Source: Codonopsis lanceolata (Eukaryota; Streptophyta; Magnoliopsida; Asterales; Campanulaceae). From it: DNA of 64,000 nucleotides. Positions within the stretch are counted from its first letter, which is position 1. Each line of letters opens with the position of its first letter. Both the position numbers and the translations under genes were made by a program. Below are positions 44,590 through 56,228 of this stretch, one piece after another. The notes beneath the pieces are model-generated. The model was given only the letters and a program-made list of their open reading frames with translations, was not told where the DNA came from and did not search any database. Location of the stretch: positions 62,785,596-62,849,595 of the forward strand of contig CM028382.1 of NCBI GenBank assembly GCA_013146195.2. Direction: 5' to 3'.

Positions 44590-45055
44590 AAAGTGGGGAA
44601 TGTCTACCCAATCCAACATCATGATATTGTCATCATTGGCACCCCAAGGAAGATCAAATGCCCCCTGTCCAGAGATGAGCTCTAGATCATCAAACTGTAT
44701 AAAAAAACACCATTCTTCAATGAACACTTTCCGATGGAGAGGTACTCAGGAGCTAGGTACACACTTTTAAAAAAAAAGCTTGCAGCTTTAACTTTTCCGT
44801 GAACAATATAATCATCATGCAGACAAGCGAGGTCCCTTGCAGATCCCATTGCAATTCGCTTTCTTGTCCGTCAATCCGGAGGCGACTGCCCCCCACAATA
44901 TCATATTGTCAATCAGTGGTGAGAAATGATAAATTACTTTAAATTTAATTATAACAAGGAATCACAAATATAAAAATAAACCATATGATGAGATCAGTAA
45001 AGAATACCTCTTAGACACGAAACAACACTACCATTACCCATATAGGGATAAACTA
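44590..45055 (-). pseudogene. LRR receptor kinase (SERK/BAK1-like) fragment
   Basis: On the minus strand the order matches the kinase domain of SERK-type co-receptors. YPYMGNGSVVSCLR (45050-45010) ends at a GT splice donor. A short intron follows, then RKRIAMGSARDLACLHD (about 44870-44820), APEYLSIGK (about 44755) and ELISGQGAFDLPWGANDD (44685-44630) up to MMLDWV. The catalytic HRDVK region is degraded (IVHGKVKAAS). A TGA replaces the expected Trp before RTRKR, frames shift several times, and the activation loop and the N- and C-terminal parts are missing. Confidence 0.75.
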
Positions 45056-47127
45056 AGCAACAATTCAGTAAATACGTGTCAAGCAAAAACCTCATCTTAG
45101 TAATTAGTATTATTCAATGCTAAACTCTTTAAATGGTTTAAGTCTAAAATGAAAACAACCCCTTCATTTCGAGCAGCTCCTTCAATCTAACTCGATATGA
45201 CCAAGACAACCTCATTATCAGAGACCAAAAAACAGGAAGGTATTGGCTACAAACTCAACAGTAAACCTCAATACTTATCCATAAAGCATAGATTTCAGTA
45301 TACTATTGGGTGAAGTTATGGGTGAAAAATTATTTTTTTTCTTACACTTATAACAAATTAAACTACTATTAGAACTTATAGAAGGAATCGTGCATATTAA
45401 CAAATCTCAAAAAACTTGTTAAAGTTCTTTTTTTCTTTTCTTTTTTCGTTCATTTGATCCGCAGAAGAAATAAAATTTATTAATACGGTTACTTAACATG
45501 ATACACCTCTAAACAATTACATCAAACAATTGTTTCATGCTCAGATTCCAAGTTATATTTTACTTCTTTTACTCTTTTCTTTACTTATGTAGTAACCTTG
45601 CCTGCTTAAAAAATAATCAAAAGCTTGCCCTTAGAATACATTATCGGTGTATCTTGTCACGATTTCAGTCATCTATCATCTGAAAACAGAAGAATACACA
45701 AAGTAAGCAATGAAACTTGCAAAGCCTTGCATAGGTAATTACCACATAAAAGAATCTAGCTTCTCTACAAGCTTGAAATCAACTATTAGATTTATATGGA
45801 GTATATATTAATATGGGAATCAACTATTGAATCTCGAACATGGATATCTTATACATGTAGCCTAATACTTGGTTGGGTAAGACGGTCTAACATGTATTTT
45901 TTGTAAGACATGTCCTCTTCACCTGACCAATCATGTGTTAATAGATTGAGCTATGGGAGAGTAGAGCTCCATCTTACGAATTGGTCTTACAGAAGACCTA
46001 CTCATATATGTATATACATTAACCAATATAATATAGAACTTTTGTTTGTTTGTTTGTTTATTTTTTTGATTCGCAGAAGAAACAAATTTCATAAATATGT
46101 ATTACATAACATGATACACTTCAAAACATCCAAAATCACAATACAAACCCCCAGAGCTCTCCCTAGACCAGTATGAAGGCCGAGCATAAAGAAGAGGAAA
46201 ATAACAACATTAAGATATGGACCAGTTCCAGGACAGAACTCGCCAAAACACAACTAATGGGTACAGGAAGAAGATGCATCGCAAACACTTAGCAACACAT
46301 GCATCCCTAAATAGAGACAAATATTTGTAGCCAAGAGGTCGACAACAAGTAAATGATTATCCGAGGAGTGACAATTTATGATATTACCCACAACAAATAT
46401 AACACAATTCACAAACAATATTACTGTTACCCAATTGAATATGCAATCTTGTAGCTTGTAGCTAATAAGAATACAACTGTACATGAGCCCCAATTTTGCC
46501 ATAAAGCTGTAGCAAAACTACCCATGTCTAGCCCCAACTTAGCCAATGCATCATCAACAACACAAAAATATTTCCATAGACAATAGCAAAACAATCAAGT
46601 CTACTTCAAAATTAGACATGAATTGGAAAGCATCAATCTTGCTTAGGGTAAACTTCTCAAGTCCAACTCAAACAAATTATTTATCAACAGATTATGCACT
46701 AACAACAAAAAAGGTTTCGTTTCTAAAAATAAGATGACAAAACAAAGTAATGAGAATTACAAATCATAATGCATTTTTGCACAAAGAACAATCAGATTGA
46801 GAAAGAAATAGATAAATCGAGTATATACACTAACCAATCTGCATCAAACAATAATATTAACCCATACTACCTCAACCATATACCATATAACATAATAATG
46901 AAACCGAACGGAAATAATTAGATACCATGCATGTCGTAGACCGCACTTTTGCGTATTCCATCTTGATTTTAGACTTTACTTGGATCCAAGGTTTGCTTGC
47001 GCTTATAATAAATGTAAATTCATAACAATCTTCAAGTCTAGTTAATAATATTTTCTAGCTAATGATATACTATTAATATACTATGGATGATCTGAAAACA
47101 TGTCAATTCCTTGATATGGTTCATCAA
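45056..47127. other. Intergenic region with dispersed repeats
   Basis: No gene is recognised. A segment around 45420-45560 recurs at 46030-46170 (GATCCGCAGAAGAAA against GATTCGCAGAAGAAA, then AACATGATACAC). 45880-46010 is a TAAGACGGTCT-type inverted-repeat sequence like 31990-32130. Other open frames are short and without domains. Confidence 0.35.
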
Positions 47128-47607
47128 TGTTGGTAATTGGTCTTGCGGCCCGATTATTTAGTCCCGCCCACATGGAAATAATATTTATATTATTTATTGG
47201 TTAATTAGTATCCTAATCCAAGTGGGTTTAGGATTGACTTAACCTACAAGAAATAGCTTTCTTGTAAGAATATAAATAGGGCAACTAAGGGGATAAAACA
47301 CTATTACTTTGCACGCCAAGAAGTTGGCCGCACTCTTCCTCTCTCCCTAAATCTATCTCACCAAAATACTCCCTCTAGCCTAACCATCAAGAGGCTTGGA
47401 TTTGCGGTGTGAACCAGTATTGATATCCGTGCTCCGTGATATCAATCCGACGAGAGAGACTTGCAGGTTTGTAGATCTTGGCATACGAAGATCGTAGCTC
47501 AAGCGAAATTCTTCCGCTGCACACAAGGCTCCAGTTCGCATAAAGGTAATTCGTGATTACTGTTTTATTAGCAAACTTGTTTGATATATGATTAGATATA
47601 TCCTTCA
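47128..47607 (+). mobile_element. 5' LTR of a Ty1/copia element
   Basis: 480 bp from TGTTGGTAATTGG to ATATCCTTCA, followed after one base by a tRNA-Met primer site. TATAAATAGG is at 47271-47280. The bases before it, ATCAA (47123-47127), would be the target duplication. No matching 3' LTR is seen in the window because the element is cut at 50760. Confidence 0.8.
47271..47280 (+). promoter_or_regulatory. Copia LTR TATA box
   Basis: TATAAATAGG, 337 bp before the LTR end. Confidence 0.6.
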
Positions 47608-47608
47608 T

Positions 47609-47621
47609 TGGTATCAGAGCC
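47609..47621 (+). promoter_or_regulatory. Primer binding site (tRNA-Met initiator)
   Basis: TGGTATCAGAGCC one base after the LTR. Confidence 0.85.
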
Positions 47622-48996
47622 ATATTGCTTGATTGCTTGTATCGTTATGCCATGAATCGCATGCTCTTGTTTTGGGGTTTGTTTAAAAGTTTGACCCGAT
47701 AACGAAACAAATGAGTTTTATTATTTTATATGTAAAAATTTAAAATTTTCGAGAAAAATTTATATGTCTGAGTTCCCTACGACGAGGCGAACAACATACT
47801 AAATTCTCGTTGAATTCCGTTGGGTATTTTTCAAAATATCGCAAACCCAAGTTTTGTTGAAAAGTGATTTTTCTGAAACTTTGCATGCTGTTTTGACCAG
47901 TTTATGTTCTGTAAAATCGTGATTTTATGGACTTTACTTGTAATACTCCGTGAGAGCTTTCCAACGACATATTATATGCTTAATTTGGACTTAAAATGAA
48001 CGTTTTATGGCCTCGCGAAGTTGGCCCTTCGCGAATCGATGTTTTGGGTTAAAAATTCGACCAAAAAAACGACCCCCACTCTCAGCCTCGATACACGTGC
48101 CATTTTGGGCACTCCTTTCGAGGTAAAAAGTACACCAATCGGAAGTACTTGATGAGTCGAGTCCAACGCCACCGACCGTGCAGTCATCGGACCACAGGAA
48201 GCCGGCACGTGGACGTCAAACGCCGGCCAGGCGCGTGGAGACGACTGGAGGCTGACCAGTCAACCTATTGACTGCCACATCACCTGCCACGGCATCGCCA
48301 CGTCACCTGCCACATCATCAGTGGGGGCCCACTCCAGAAAAATCCTATGTGCTGACGTCATCGTGCCACGTCACCGACACGTCGCCACTACGCCCGACGC
48401 CCCCGAATCGGCTTGAAGCCCACATGCGCAAGTGGCGCGTGAGGGCGCGTGCGGACTTTCTGGAGCTCCGATCGGCAAACGGCCGGCGCGTCTGGCTCTA
48501 TTTTGGCCGTCTGAGTCCAATGGTGGTCTCTGTTTTGATCAATTCAACCTGTAAATATTTGTTTTTGATTTTTCAGTGTGTAAAAACCTATTTTCTGTTT
48601 TTTAAAAATTACAAAAATAATATTCAGGGGCTGTTTTGTCATTCTGTGACTGTTTAGGGCTGTTTGGGACTGTTCTGGAATTTTTTAAAATTCTTTGTGA
48701 ATTTTAAGCTATTTTTAAGTCATTTTTAGCATATTTAATTGTCGTTTTGGGCTCTAAAATTGCGATTGGGACTTCACGAGACCCAATAAATTTATTTTCA
48801 GCAGTAAAAATATTTATGTACATGATTTGTACTTGATGGATTTGTTCTATCATATTTCTTTTGTTTAAATTATCAATTTATGAATATTTTCACGTTGTGC
48901 ATGCTTTGGTTGTGATTACGAGCCTCGCGGATTTTCCCTCCTTACGTGTATGATGTGATTATATTTAGTAATTGATTTTTCGAAACAAAAGTGAAT

Positions 48997-49071
<75 letters not shown>

Positions 49072-49104
49072 TTATGTCTCATTTTTGCAACAAATTGTAG
49101 TGAA
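47622..49104 (+). other. Long leader of the copia element
   Basis: About 1.5 kb between the primer site and gag, longer than usual for copia elements. 48110-48500 is GC-rich with repeated CACGTCACC and GCCAC words. A frame at 48268-48657 lies there but has no recognised domain. A TA run fills 49000-49069. Confidence 0.5.
49000..49069. repeat. TA microsatellite
   Basis: An uninterrupted TA run ending 36 bp before the gag ATG. Confidence 0.95.
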
Positions 49105-50760
49105 ATGACTTCTCAGAATGTAATCGCTGACCTTAATAAGGGTGAGAAATTAGATGGCTCAAACTACGGTGTTTGGCAAAGGAAAATCACGTACTTGCTA
49201 AACGAGCAAGAGGTTCTGGACAACCTTGATACTGTGATGGTAGAACCAGAGATGGGTAACTTGACCGTCGCCCAACATCGCCAGAAAATGCAGGAATTCC
49301 TTGACTGGAAAAAGAAAGATCGATGTGCACGCTTTACTATGCTGAGTAGCATGCATAATGATCTGATTGGCGAGTTTGAAGACTGCCTGACTGCTAAACA
49401 TATGTGGGACCAAATTAAGCGCATTTATGGGAATACTTCTGCTACAAAGTTAAGGACTTTGACCTACAAGTTTGAAAGCTATAAGATTGACCAGAAACGA
49501 AACATTCTTGAACAACTACGTGAGATGTCCGTAATGATTCGTGATCTTAAAGCTGCTGGTTCTATTTTATCTGATGAACAACAAGTTCAAGCGGTGATTC
49601 GTTCACTGCCTGATTCTTGGAGTGGTTTGAGGCGTATTTTGACTCATACAGACTCCATTCAGACTTTTGCAGATGTATCTCACCATGTTGAGCTTGAGGC
49701 TGAGTGTCATGAAGCGAATCGCGCGATAAGTGCTGCGACTCGTGATCTTGCTCTTGTTTCCCTTGAGGGTCCGCGCAAGCCACACGGGCAACGCAAGAGA
49801 CAAGCTAAAAGCAAGAAGACTCGAAATTTGGGCCCTAAAAGTGACAAAATTGCTAAACGCCGTAGAGGCAAAAAGAATATTGCTAAACAGAAGTGCTACA
49901 ACTGTGGTGCCTTGGGTCATTTTGCTCGGACTTGTCCTGAGCCTAAGAAGGTATCACTTAATCCTATCTCCATGCAAAGTTTTGTTTGCTCTCATGTTTT
50001 ATTGGCTGACTCTCTCCCTGTGTGGATTGTAGACTCAGGCTCAACCAAACAAGTGACGAGGGATCGAGAAGGATTTGTAGATTATCGAAAAGTTCCTGCT
50101 GGTACAAGAAGAGTTTTCATGGGAAACAGTTCGTCAGTTGAAGTCAAAGGAGTTGGCTCATACCAACTTCAATTGCGGAGTGGACGCACATTGACTCTTC
50201 ATGAAGTTCTTTATGAACCTGGAATTCGACATAATCTACTATCAGTAGTACAATTGCTAGGACATGGATATTCTTTTAATTTTAGTAATGATCACTTGGA
50301 TATTTGTTTTGGTGATGAGGTTTTGGGACATGGTTTTTTGTCAGATAATTTCTTTAAATTAGATTTGTTGGATTCCTATAATTCTTCTGTTAATTCTTCT
50401 TCTTGCATGGTTTATGATGATTCAAATTCTGAGTTATGGCATACTAGACTTGGACATATAGGAAAAGATAGGATGACTAGATTGGCTAGAGAAGGCCTGT
50501 TGGGGTCTCTCAGCAAAGTCAACCTATCCTTGTGTGAATCTTGTTTGGCAGGAAAAGCTTGCCGAAAGCCTTTTGGTAAGGCAAAAAGAGCCACACATCC
50601 ATTAGAGTTAGTCCATTCAGACATTTGCGGACCAATGAATGTTAAGGCACGTCACGGAGCTTCCTATTTTGTCACTTTTATCGATGACTACACACGCTAT
50701 GGTTATGTTTACCTTATTTCTCACCGCGATGAAGCTCTCAAGTGTTTTGAGCGCTTTCTC
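49105..50760 (+). pseudogene. Ty1/copia gag-protease-integrase, cut by a CACTA element
   Basis: The frame is intact for 552 codons. It begins with copia gag (KLDGSNYGVWQRKITYLL; a UBN2-type region to about residue 215), then a CCHC knuckle CYNCGALGHFARTC at 264-277. Protease VDSGSTKQVT has its Asp at 310, and the GAG-pre-integrase finger is LWHTRLGH...CESCLAGK at about 447-490. The integrase core starts with its first Asp at 506 (VHSDICGP) and continues through FIDDYTRYGYVY. At 50761 it is cut after FERFL. The next 47 codons are read through CACTA DNA before a stop. The rest of integrase, RT and RNase H are not found. Confidence 0.9.
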
Positions 50761-50783
50761 CACTACAACAAAAATTACTATTT

Positions 50784-51140
50784 ACAACGTTATTTTTACA
50801 ACGTTTTTAGACAAACGTTGTGTAAAGGTCAGTTTACACAACGTTTTTACAATAAACGTTGTGGTAGAATAGGTGTTCACAACGTTTTTGAAAAAACGTT
50901 GTAGTAGGCTATGTGTTTTATTTTTTATGCCCTGGTTTTGACAACGTTTGTACAAAAACGTTGTATTGGATTCACCATATGACAACGTTTTGATAGAAAC
51001 GCTGTAATAGATTATGTATGACAGCGTTTGATATAAAAACGTTGTATAGGTTCACTGTATGACAACGTTTGATATAAAAACGTTGTATAGGTTCACTCAC
51101 TGTATGACAACGTTTGATATAAAAACGTTGTATAGGTTAA
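50784..51140 (+). repeat. CACTA subterminal hairpin repeats
   Basis: About eight pairs of ACAACGTTT and AAACGTTGT separated by 5-10 bases. The last three are nearly identical tandem units ending GTATAGGTTCACTGTATG. CACTA elements carry such repeats as transposase binding sites, and in En/Spm the element's own protein binds them. Confidence 0.85.
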
Positions 51141-53459
51141 TACCCAAAAAAAACAAAGCGGCAATGTTCCCGGGTATTCTAATTTTTATCCGCGGTAATA
51201 CTTGAAATTTTAGGCCATCAGATGAGAAGAGTGTGAAAGAAAACCTAAACCGCTCATTCGCTCTCCCTCATCTAGTCGCGCGCATAGACTGAGTTCACTG
51301 TTTTCTTCGCCCTCGTTGTTTCCCGTCGCATAGCAACCTACGCTCTCACTGTCCTAATCCCAAGACACGATTCTCATCTTCGCACTTGCCCTTCGCATCA
51401 AACTCTAGTCTTCACTGGTAAAGAGCAAGACGCAATTCTCTGTCTCTGGGTACTACTAGCATATGGAAGTCTCTCAGCCTCCCTGGACTGCTAGGTGAAT
51501 CGACAATTTTGTTCTGGTAAGATAGATGTCTAATTGATTAACTATGAACCCTAATTTAGTTGCCTTTTTTCAATTTCAACTTAATTGACTATTTTGGTGG
51601 ATTTGAAGTTTGTCCTTGACTATTTCTTTTGGGTATAATATTTGGGATGAACTTGAACAGAAAATTAATTTGGTTGAATAGCTCCCACAAAGCTTTGACA
51701 CATTATCATCAGTGCCAACATTTTGTAATTAAGAGCTTGCCCCAATTTGCAGTAGTTTATTTCTTGAGATTTGAGTGTTCTGTTCTTATTTTTGGGTCCA
51801 CCATTGATGTAAGATTATGATTGGTCCATTCATTATACACGTGCTCTTAATTTTCTACATTTGCAAATGCGGAGTGAAAGGTAGGGAATAGTTTAAGAAG
51901 AGAACATGCAGTGAACAATGGGCGTTATGCAAGTGTCCATTTTCTTGTACCTGAAAAACACCAAAAAGTACAAAGTTAGGGGAGGGGAGGAGAGAGAGAG
52001 AGAGAGAGAGACTTTTATCAAAGGAGTTTCAAAAGCATGAAATACAAGTATACAAAGACGTTGACTTCCACTCATGTCCCATTGAACCTTCACTACCTTA
52101 ATCACATAGTGATAACATCCCAAGTATGAAGGAAGTCAACACAAATCCCTAATGTGGTGACATAAATGTTTATTTCTAAAGGCAATTTCTGAGCAACAGT
52201 AGATGCTTGGAATGTGAATGAGGTTAAGATTCAGATACAAGGGGGCGAGTCTTCTCAACTCAACTATGCCTTGACCCAACTTAAGGGCGATCGCCGAAGT
52301 CCCAACCTATCATTATTCTTCTTCCTTCTTTGATTTATTTTCCTTCCAATCTCCAACACAAAGAATTTGGAACTTGTAGTTGAATCACGCATGTAGAATA
52401 GATCCATTTTTATGTTTGATTACTTTTTATGAGAATACATTCCCAACTTGAATAAAATAAGGAAAAGCTACTTGGGATGATCAAGTGGTGGGGTAGAGAT
52501 GCAACTTTCCTAAAGCGCCTTGGTTGGTTTTGGCTTCAAAGACCTTGAATGCCGAACTCGTTAGATGCTTGATGTTTGCTAGTTGGTACTTTCCTAGGAC
52601 TTAACTTAGTCTAAATGAGTTGCATGTTCATTAGAATGTTTTTGCTGCATTGAAGGTGCTAGGCACTGCCCTTGTCGTATGACGCAGAGTTTGCCTCTCT
52701 TTCTCGTTGTATGTTTGTGGGTGTGCTTTCATTTAATGTAAGCTTATTCACTCACACACACATATAAATACACGATACAATGATAATAAGAAGGCTGCCT
52801 AAGGAAAGGTTTCAAGATTTCGCAGTGTGGGAGACTTGGCAACTAGACCATTTGTTTCTAATAGAATCCGAGCGTAGTGACTCACCGACATCATCGGCAT
52901 TCCTAGATTCGCAAATAGCGGCCGAGTTTCTATGGCGTGATTTGTCATTTACTTTTTTCTCCAAATAGCAATATCTCCTTTCTCATACTTCTTCTCCCAA
53001 GAAAGAGATTCAAAGAAGCTCTTCAATATTTCTTTGCTCGCCTTGAGATCTTCCTTAGACCTTTGCCATGTTTTATAGTAGGTCTTCCAATTAATTGGAG
53101 GGCCGACAAGATCCAATATCCCCGTGCCTAAGAACTCTATCAACTTCCATTAAGTACATTCCATCTCGCAATCATTCAAAATTTATAAGCAAAGATCCAA
53201 CGAGTACGAAAATAGACCTCGTTAATCAATACCAATTGATAGTCCGACCAAAGAAAGCTTCTAAATTTGTCATTTATAAATGCCTGTTGTGACATTTGGT
53301 TGAAACAGCATTTGCTTTTACTTCTACTTACATAGCAAGTGAAAAGGATACTAATTTCACAACTTTACTCCTTTGGCAACACACTCGTTCTCAACCAAAC
53401 TCGTTGTAAATGCATTTGCCAATTGCCGTGTATTTTGCCATTAATGTTTACGCCCATAT
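51141..53459 (+). other. CACTA interior, non-coding or unrecognised
   Basis: 51200-51530 is pyrimidine-rich and resembles a 5' leader with an exon end. A GA run lies at 51990-52013. Frames at 52780-52968 (plus) and 52949-53143 (minus) have no domain I recognise. A minus-strand frame with [19 protein letters not shown] has natural-looking composition and could be a gene fragment. Confidence 0.35.
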
Positions 53460-54590
53460 ATACACTCATAATGGCCAAAACTCCTATGAGCAAAAAGTTC
53501 AAGCACATCAGGGCAATGAATAAAACTCCACACACAATGAGTAGGAAGGGGTATGCTCGATTGGAAGAGGAGATGGTAACTCACTATAAACCTACTAACA
53601 CATTAAATGATTGATTATAGTTTGTTTTGTCATTTAAATAATGTTTCATCTTTTAGAGAAATGACGATCCAAACAATGTTATAAGTAGAGACGAAATTTG
53701 GTGTAAAGGTCATACAAAAAGAATGGAGATGTACCAAATCCTTTTGTCGCGATTGTGTGGTAAGAACACATTTTATTACGATTTATTTTCTTATTCTCCA
53801 CATAATCATAACATTACTTTATTGTTTATACATTTTTAAGAGCAAGATTAAGGAGTTCAATTCCTCGCAAGTTTCTCCTGGTAATTCATTACCTATGGCT
53901 GAAGATGCACTCTCTATTACCCTCGGACCGGAACGGAATGGAAGGGTAAGAGGGATGGGATTTGGTATAACCCCTTCTAAAGTAGGTATCCATATCAATA
54001 GTTCCAAGAGAGTACATGTTCTTGAGAGTGAGATTTCTGATTTGAAAAAGGAAATGGCTTACATGAGAAGTACAAATCGAAGGAAATGGTGACATGAGAA
54101 GTACAAATCGAAGGAAATGGAAGAAATGAAAAATCTACTCATGCAGAAAGTATTCTATATTAAAAGATTGTTTTGTAGCTTTATTTATACTTGTTACTTA
54201 GGTGTAAATTTTTATTTGTTCATGTTATGGCTTCAAAGGGCAATGAAAATTTCAATACACCCTCTCCTCACTCCCAAAATGGTAGTTCTCACTTTCGGGT
54301 TGTACTAATTTATATGCAAGAAAAGAAACATCTAACGGTGATGTTGGTAGAAAATGCAAGCTCTTGAATTGGTGAAGATTGCTATTCTTTGAGGGTACAA
54401 TAGAATCCAAGGATCCAAATGCTATGGTGCACCACATTCCCTCGAACAGATGCTTGGAAAGTTTGGGTCAATGTGCCTTTAGATCCCAAGGCTCCGCTAT
54501 ATAGGCCTAACTCATTCATGTCGGTGATAGAGGATGCAGTTGGGAGTACAGTTGCATGGCACAAGGATTTAATTAGTCTAGATTAATCTT
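53460..54590 (+). pseudogene. Plant CACTA transposase-like (Transposase_24 type) remnant
   Basis: Pieces match the Ptta/En/Spm plant transposase family in order: HTMSRKGYARLEEEM (about 53530), a DEIWCKGHTKRMEMYQ segment (about 53687-53740), ITLGPERNGRVRGMGFGITP (53914-53974), a coiled-coil KRVHVLESEISDLKKEMAYM (54010-54070) and the terminal VGSTVAWHKDL (about 54538-54573). The pieces are split by intron-like AT-rich gaps and frame changes. A 29-bp direct repeat at 54060-54118 (ATGAGAAGTACAAATCGAAG twice) brings in a stop. Confidence 0.7.
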
Positions 54591-55497
54591 GTTTTAAAAT
54601 GACTCTTTGTTCTATGCATATTTTGGCCAAAAACTTATAATTTAAAATGTTAGCATCTACTAATTTATTGGCTTCTGTTTATTAATTGCATTGCCTATTA
54701 CTAACCCCTTTTTAACTCCGCCATTGCAATTGCTATATATAGCATTGTAGTGCCGGTCCCAAGCCCGGATAAAGGATGAGGGAAAGGAGTTCGGTGACCA
54801 CAAAGCTCACTCAAGGTAATTGTGTGATGTTTTCTAATCAAGTTGGTTTGATCACTGATTTCTAATGTTGACGTGGATTTACTGAATTTAGTTGATATTT
54901 ATTCGATTGATTCTCATTGTTAATGCTCTCTTATCTGTTATTGGTTAATTATTTGTGACAGGAAGCGTGGGGAAAGGTGGAAGGGGTGGAGTCATTTGGC
55001 TGCAATTCATTTTTCTTGATAAATCAGCAATTGAATAATGAAGTATGTGGCAGTAGTTAAGTTTAGCACCATGAAAGGAGAAGGAAAAAAAGTAATTTAG
55101 CCTCATACATGCATGGGTTGTAGTAACATCTTGTCACAGGGTTATTTTTCTTTCCAGATTTTTAACGCCTATGCGGCCTGCCCTTAACACTTAAGAACAT
55201 CAGCCTACCCCTTTTCCCATTTACTCTCAAACTGGTATGGTGACTCACGGCAAAGGACACACAATGCAACCAGTAAATTACAGGTAAAGACCCAACCTTA
55301 TATTACCGAATAATAATAAGGATACAAAGTTTTACGTGGTATAACTCACGCCATTCGTACATCAAAACAGTTACATCACAATATAAATGACGCACAAGAG
55401 ACTAACAACGCCCATAAGGGACAAGTGGTCGCTAGATCAGTGGCGCTTTATGTCCTAAAACTGTCACTAACTTAATCCATTTTTAATCCATTTAATC
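54591..55497. other. Spacer with a LINE-like fragment
   Basis: Near 54752-54782, GGTCCCAAGCCCGGATAAAGG resembles a sequence I recall from plant RTE-type LINEs. 55140-55497 has no recognised content. Confidence 0.3.
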
Positions 55498-55913
55498 CTA
55501 ACTTATACAAAATTTAATCCATGAATCCCGCCAAAGCATCCAAAGATTCGCCAAGAACTCGAATCACGCTAGCAAGCAACTCGCCAACAACCCGAATTCG
55601 CTAGCATCCAAAGATTCTGCCGGCCCGTTGGTAAACCGGTTTCTGCCCCGCATGATCTATGTCATTGCTTCTGTCCATCGCAGCCAATGCCCCACGCCTA
55701 TGTCCATATGCCATAGCTGCGTGTGCCCTCGTAACGTGTAGGTTTTCTGCAAGCCTCATCGGGTAATTTCTTTCTTCCAAATTTTATCCAGTCTGGTTTT
55801 CTTTACTAAAACCAGCATAATCTTCTCATGGAAAATGAAAATATGAGATTAAAGATGCATATTATTGGATACCCCTAATATCATTGCTGTTTTTCTTAGT
55901 TTGTTTTCAATTA
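55498..55913. repeat. Direct repeat, left copy (416 bp)
   Basis: It runs from CTAACTTATACAAAATTTAA to TAGTTTGTTTTCAATTA. The right copy (57367-57781) is nearly identical. It has no TG..CA ends, target duplication, primer site or polypurine tract, so it is not an obvious LTR. It contains GC-rich segments (CGCTAGCATCCAAAG) unlike its AT-rich surroundings. Confidence 0.85.
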
Positions 55914-56228
55914 AAGATGATATATCCTTGTTGCAGTACATACTTCTTTTCTAGAAAATAACTTGATTACAACTCCCAGGCACAATCTATGAGCTGGATG
56001 GTAGACTGTTCTGTATCTATAACATTTTAGTCTGACTGCACTTTAGTCTGACTGCACCTGGAGAAAATAGCTCTGGACATACATAACAAGAAAATCCAGG
56101 CCATACCACTATGTGTATGTGTGTGGGCGTGCGTGCATGTGTGTGTCTGCATATATCTAAGTATCTATGTATATGAATCAAGGGTAAGGGAAAATAATGA
56201 AGTTTTGGGAAGTAGGTAATTGTAATGG

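Larger units (their letters stand above)
50761..54590 (+). mobile_element. CACTA (En/Spm) transposon, left end and interior
   Basis: It starts CACTACAACAAAAAT, the typical CACTA terminus, directly in copia integrase codons. Hairpin subterminal repeats follow, then a leader-like region and a decayed plant-type transposase ending near 54585. The right terminus was not found: no matching GTAGTG end with subterminal AACGTT repeats lies downstream. The element is probably truncated or rearranged; the stated end is the last coding match. Confidence 0.75.

Noticed and set aside
54740..54756. Right end of the CACTA element (TTGTAGTG near 54746)
   Set aside because: There are no subterminal AACGTT repeats beside it, and the next three bases do not match the CTC before 50761.
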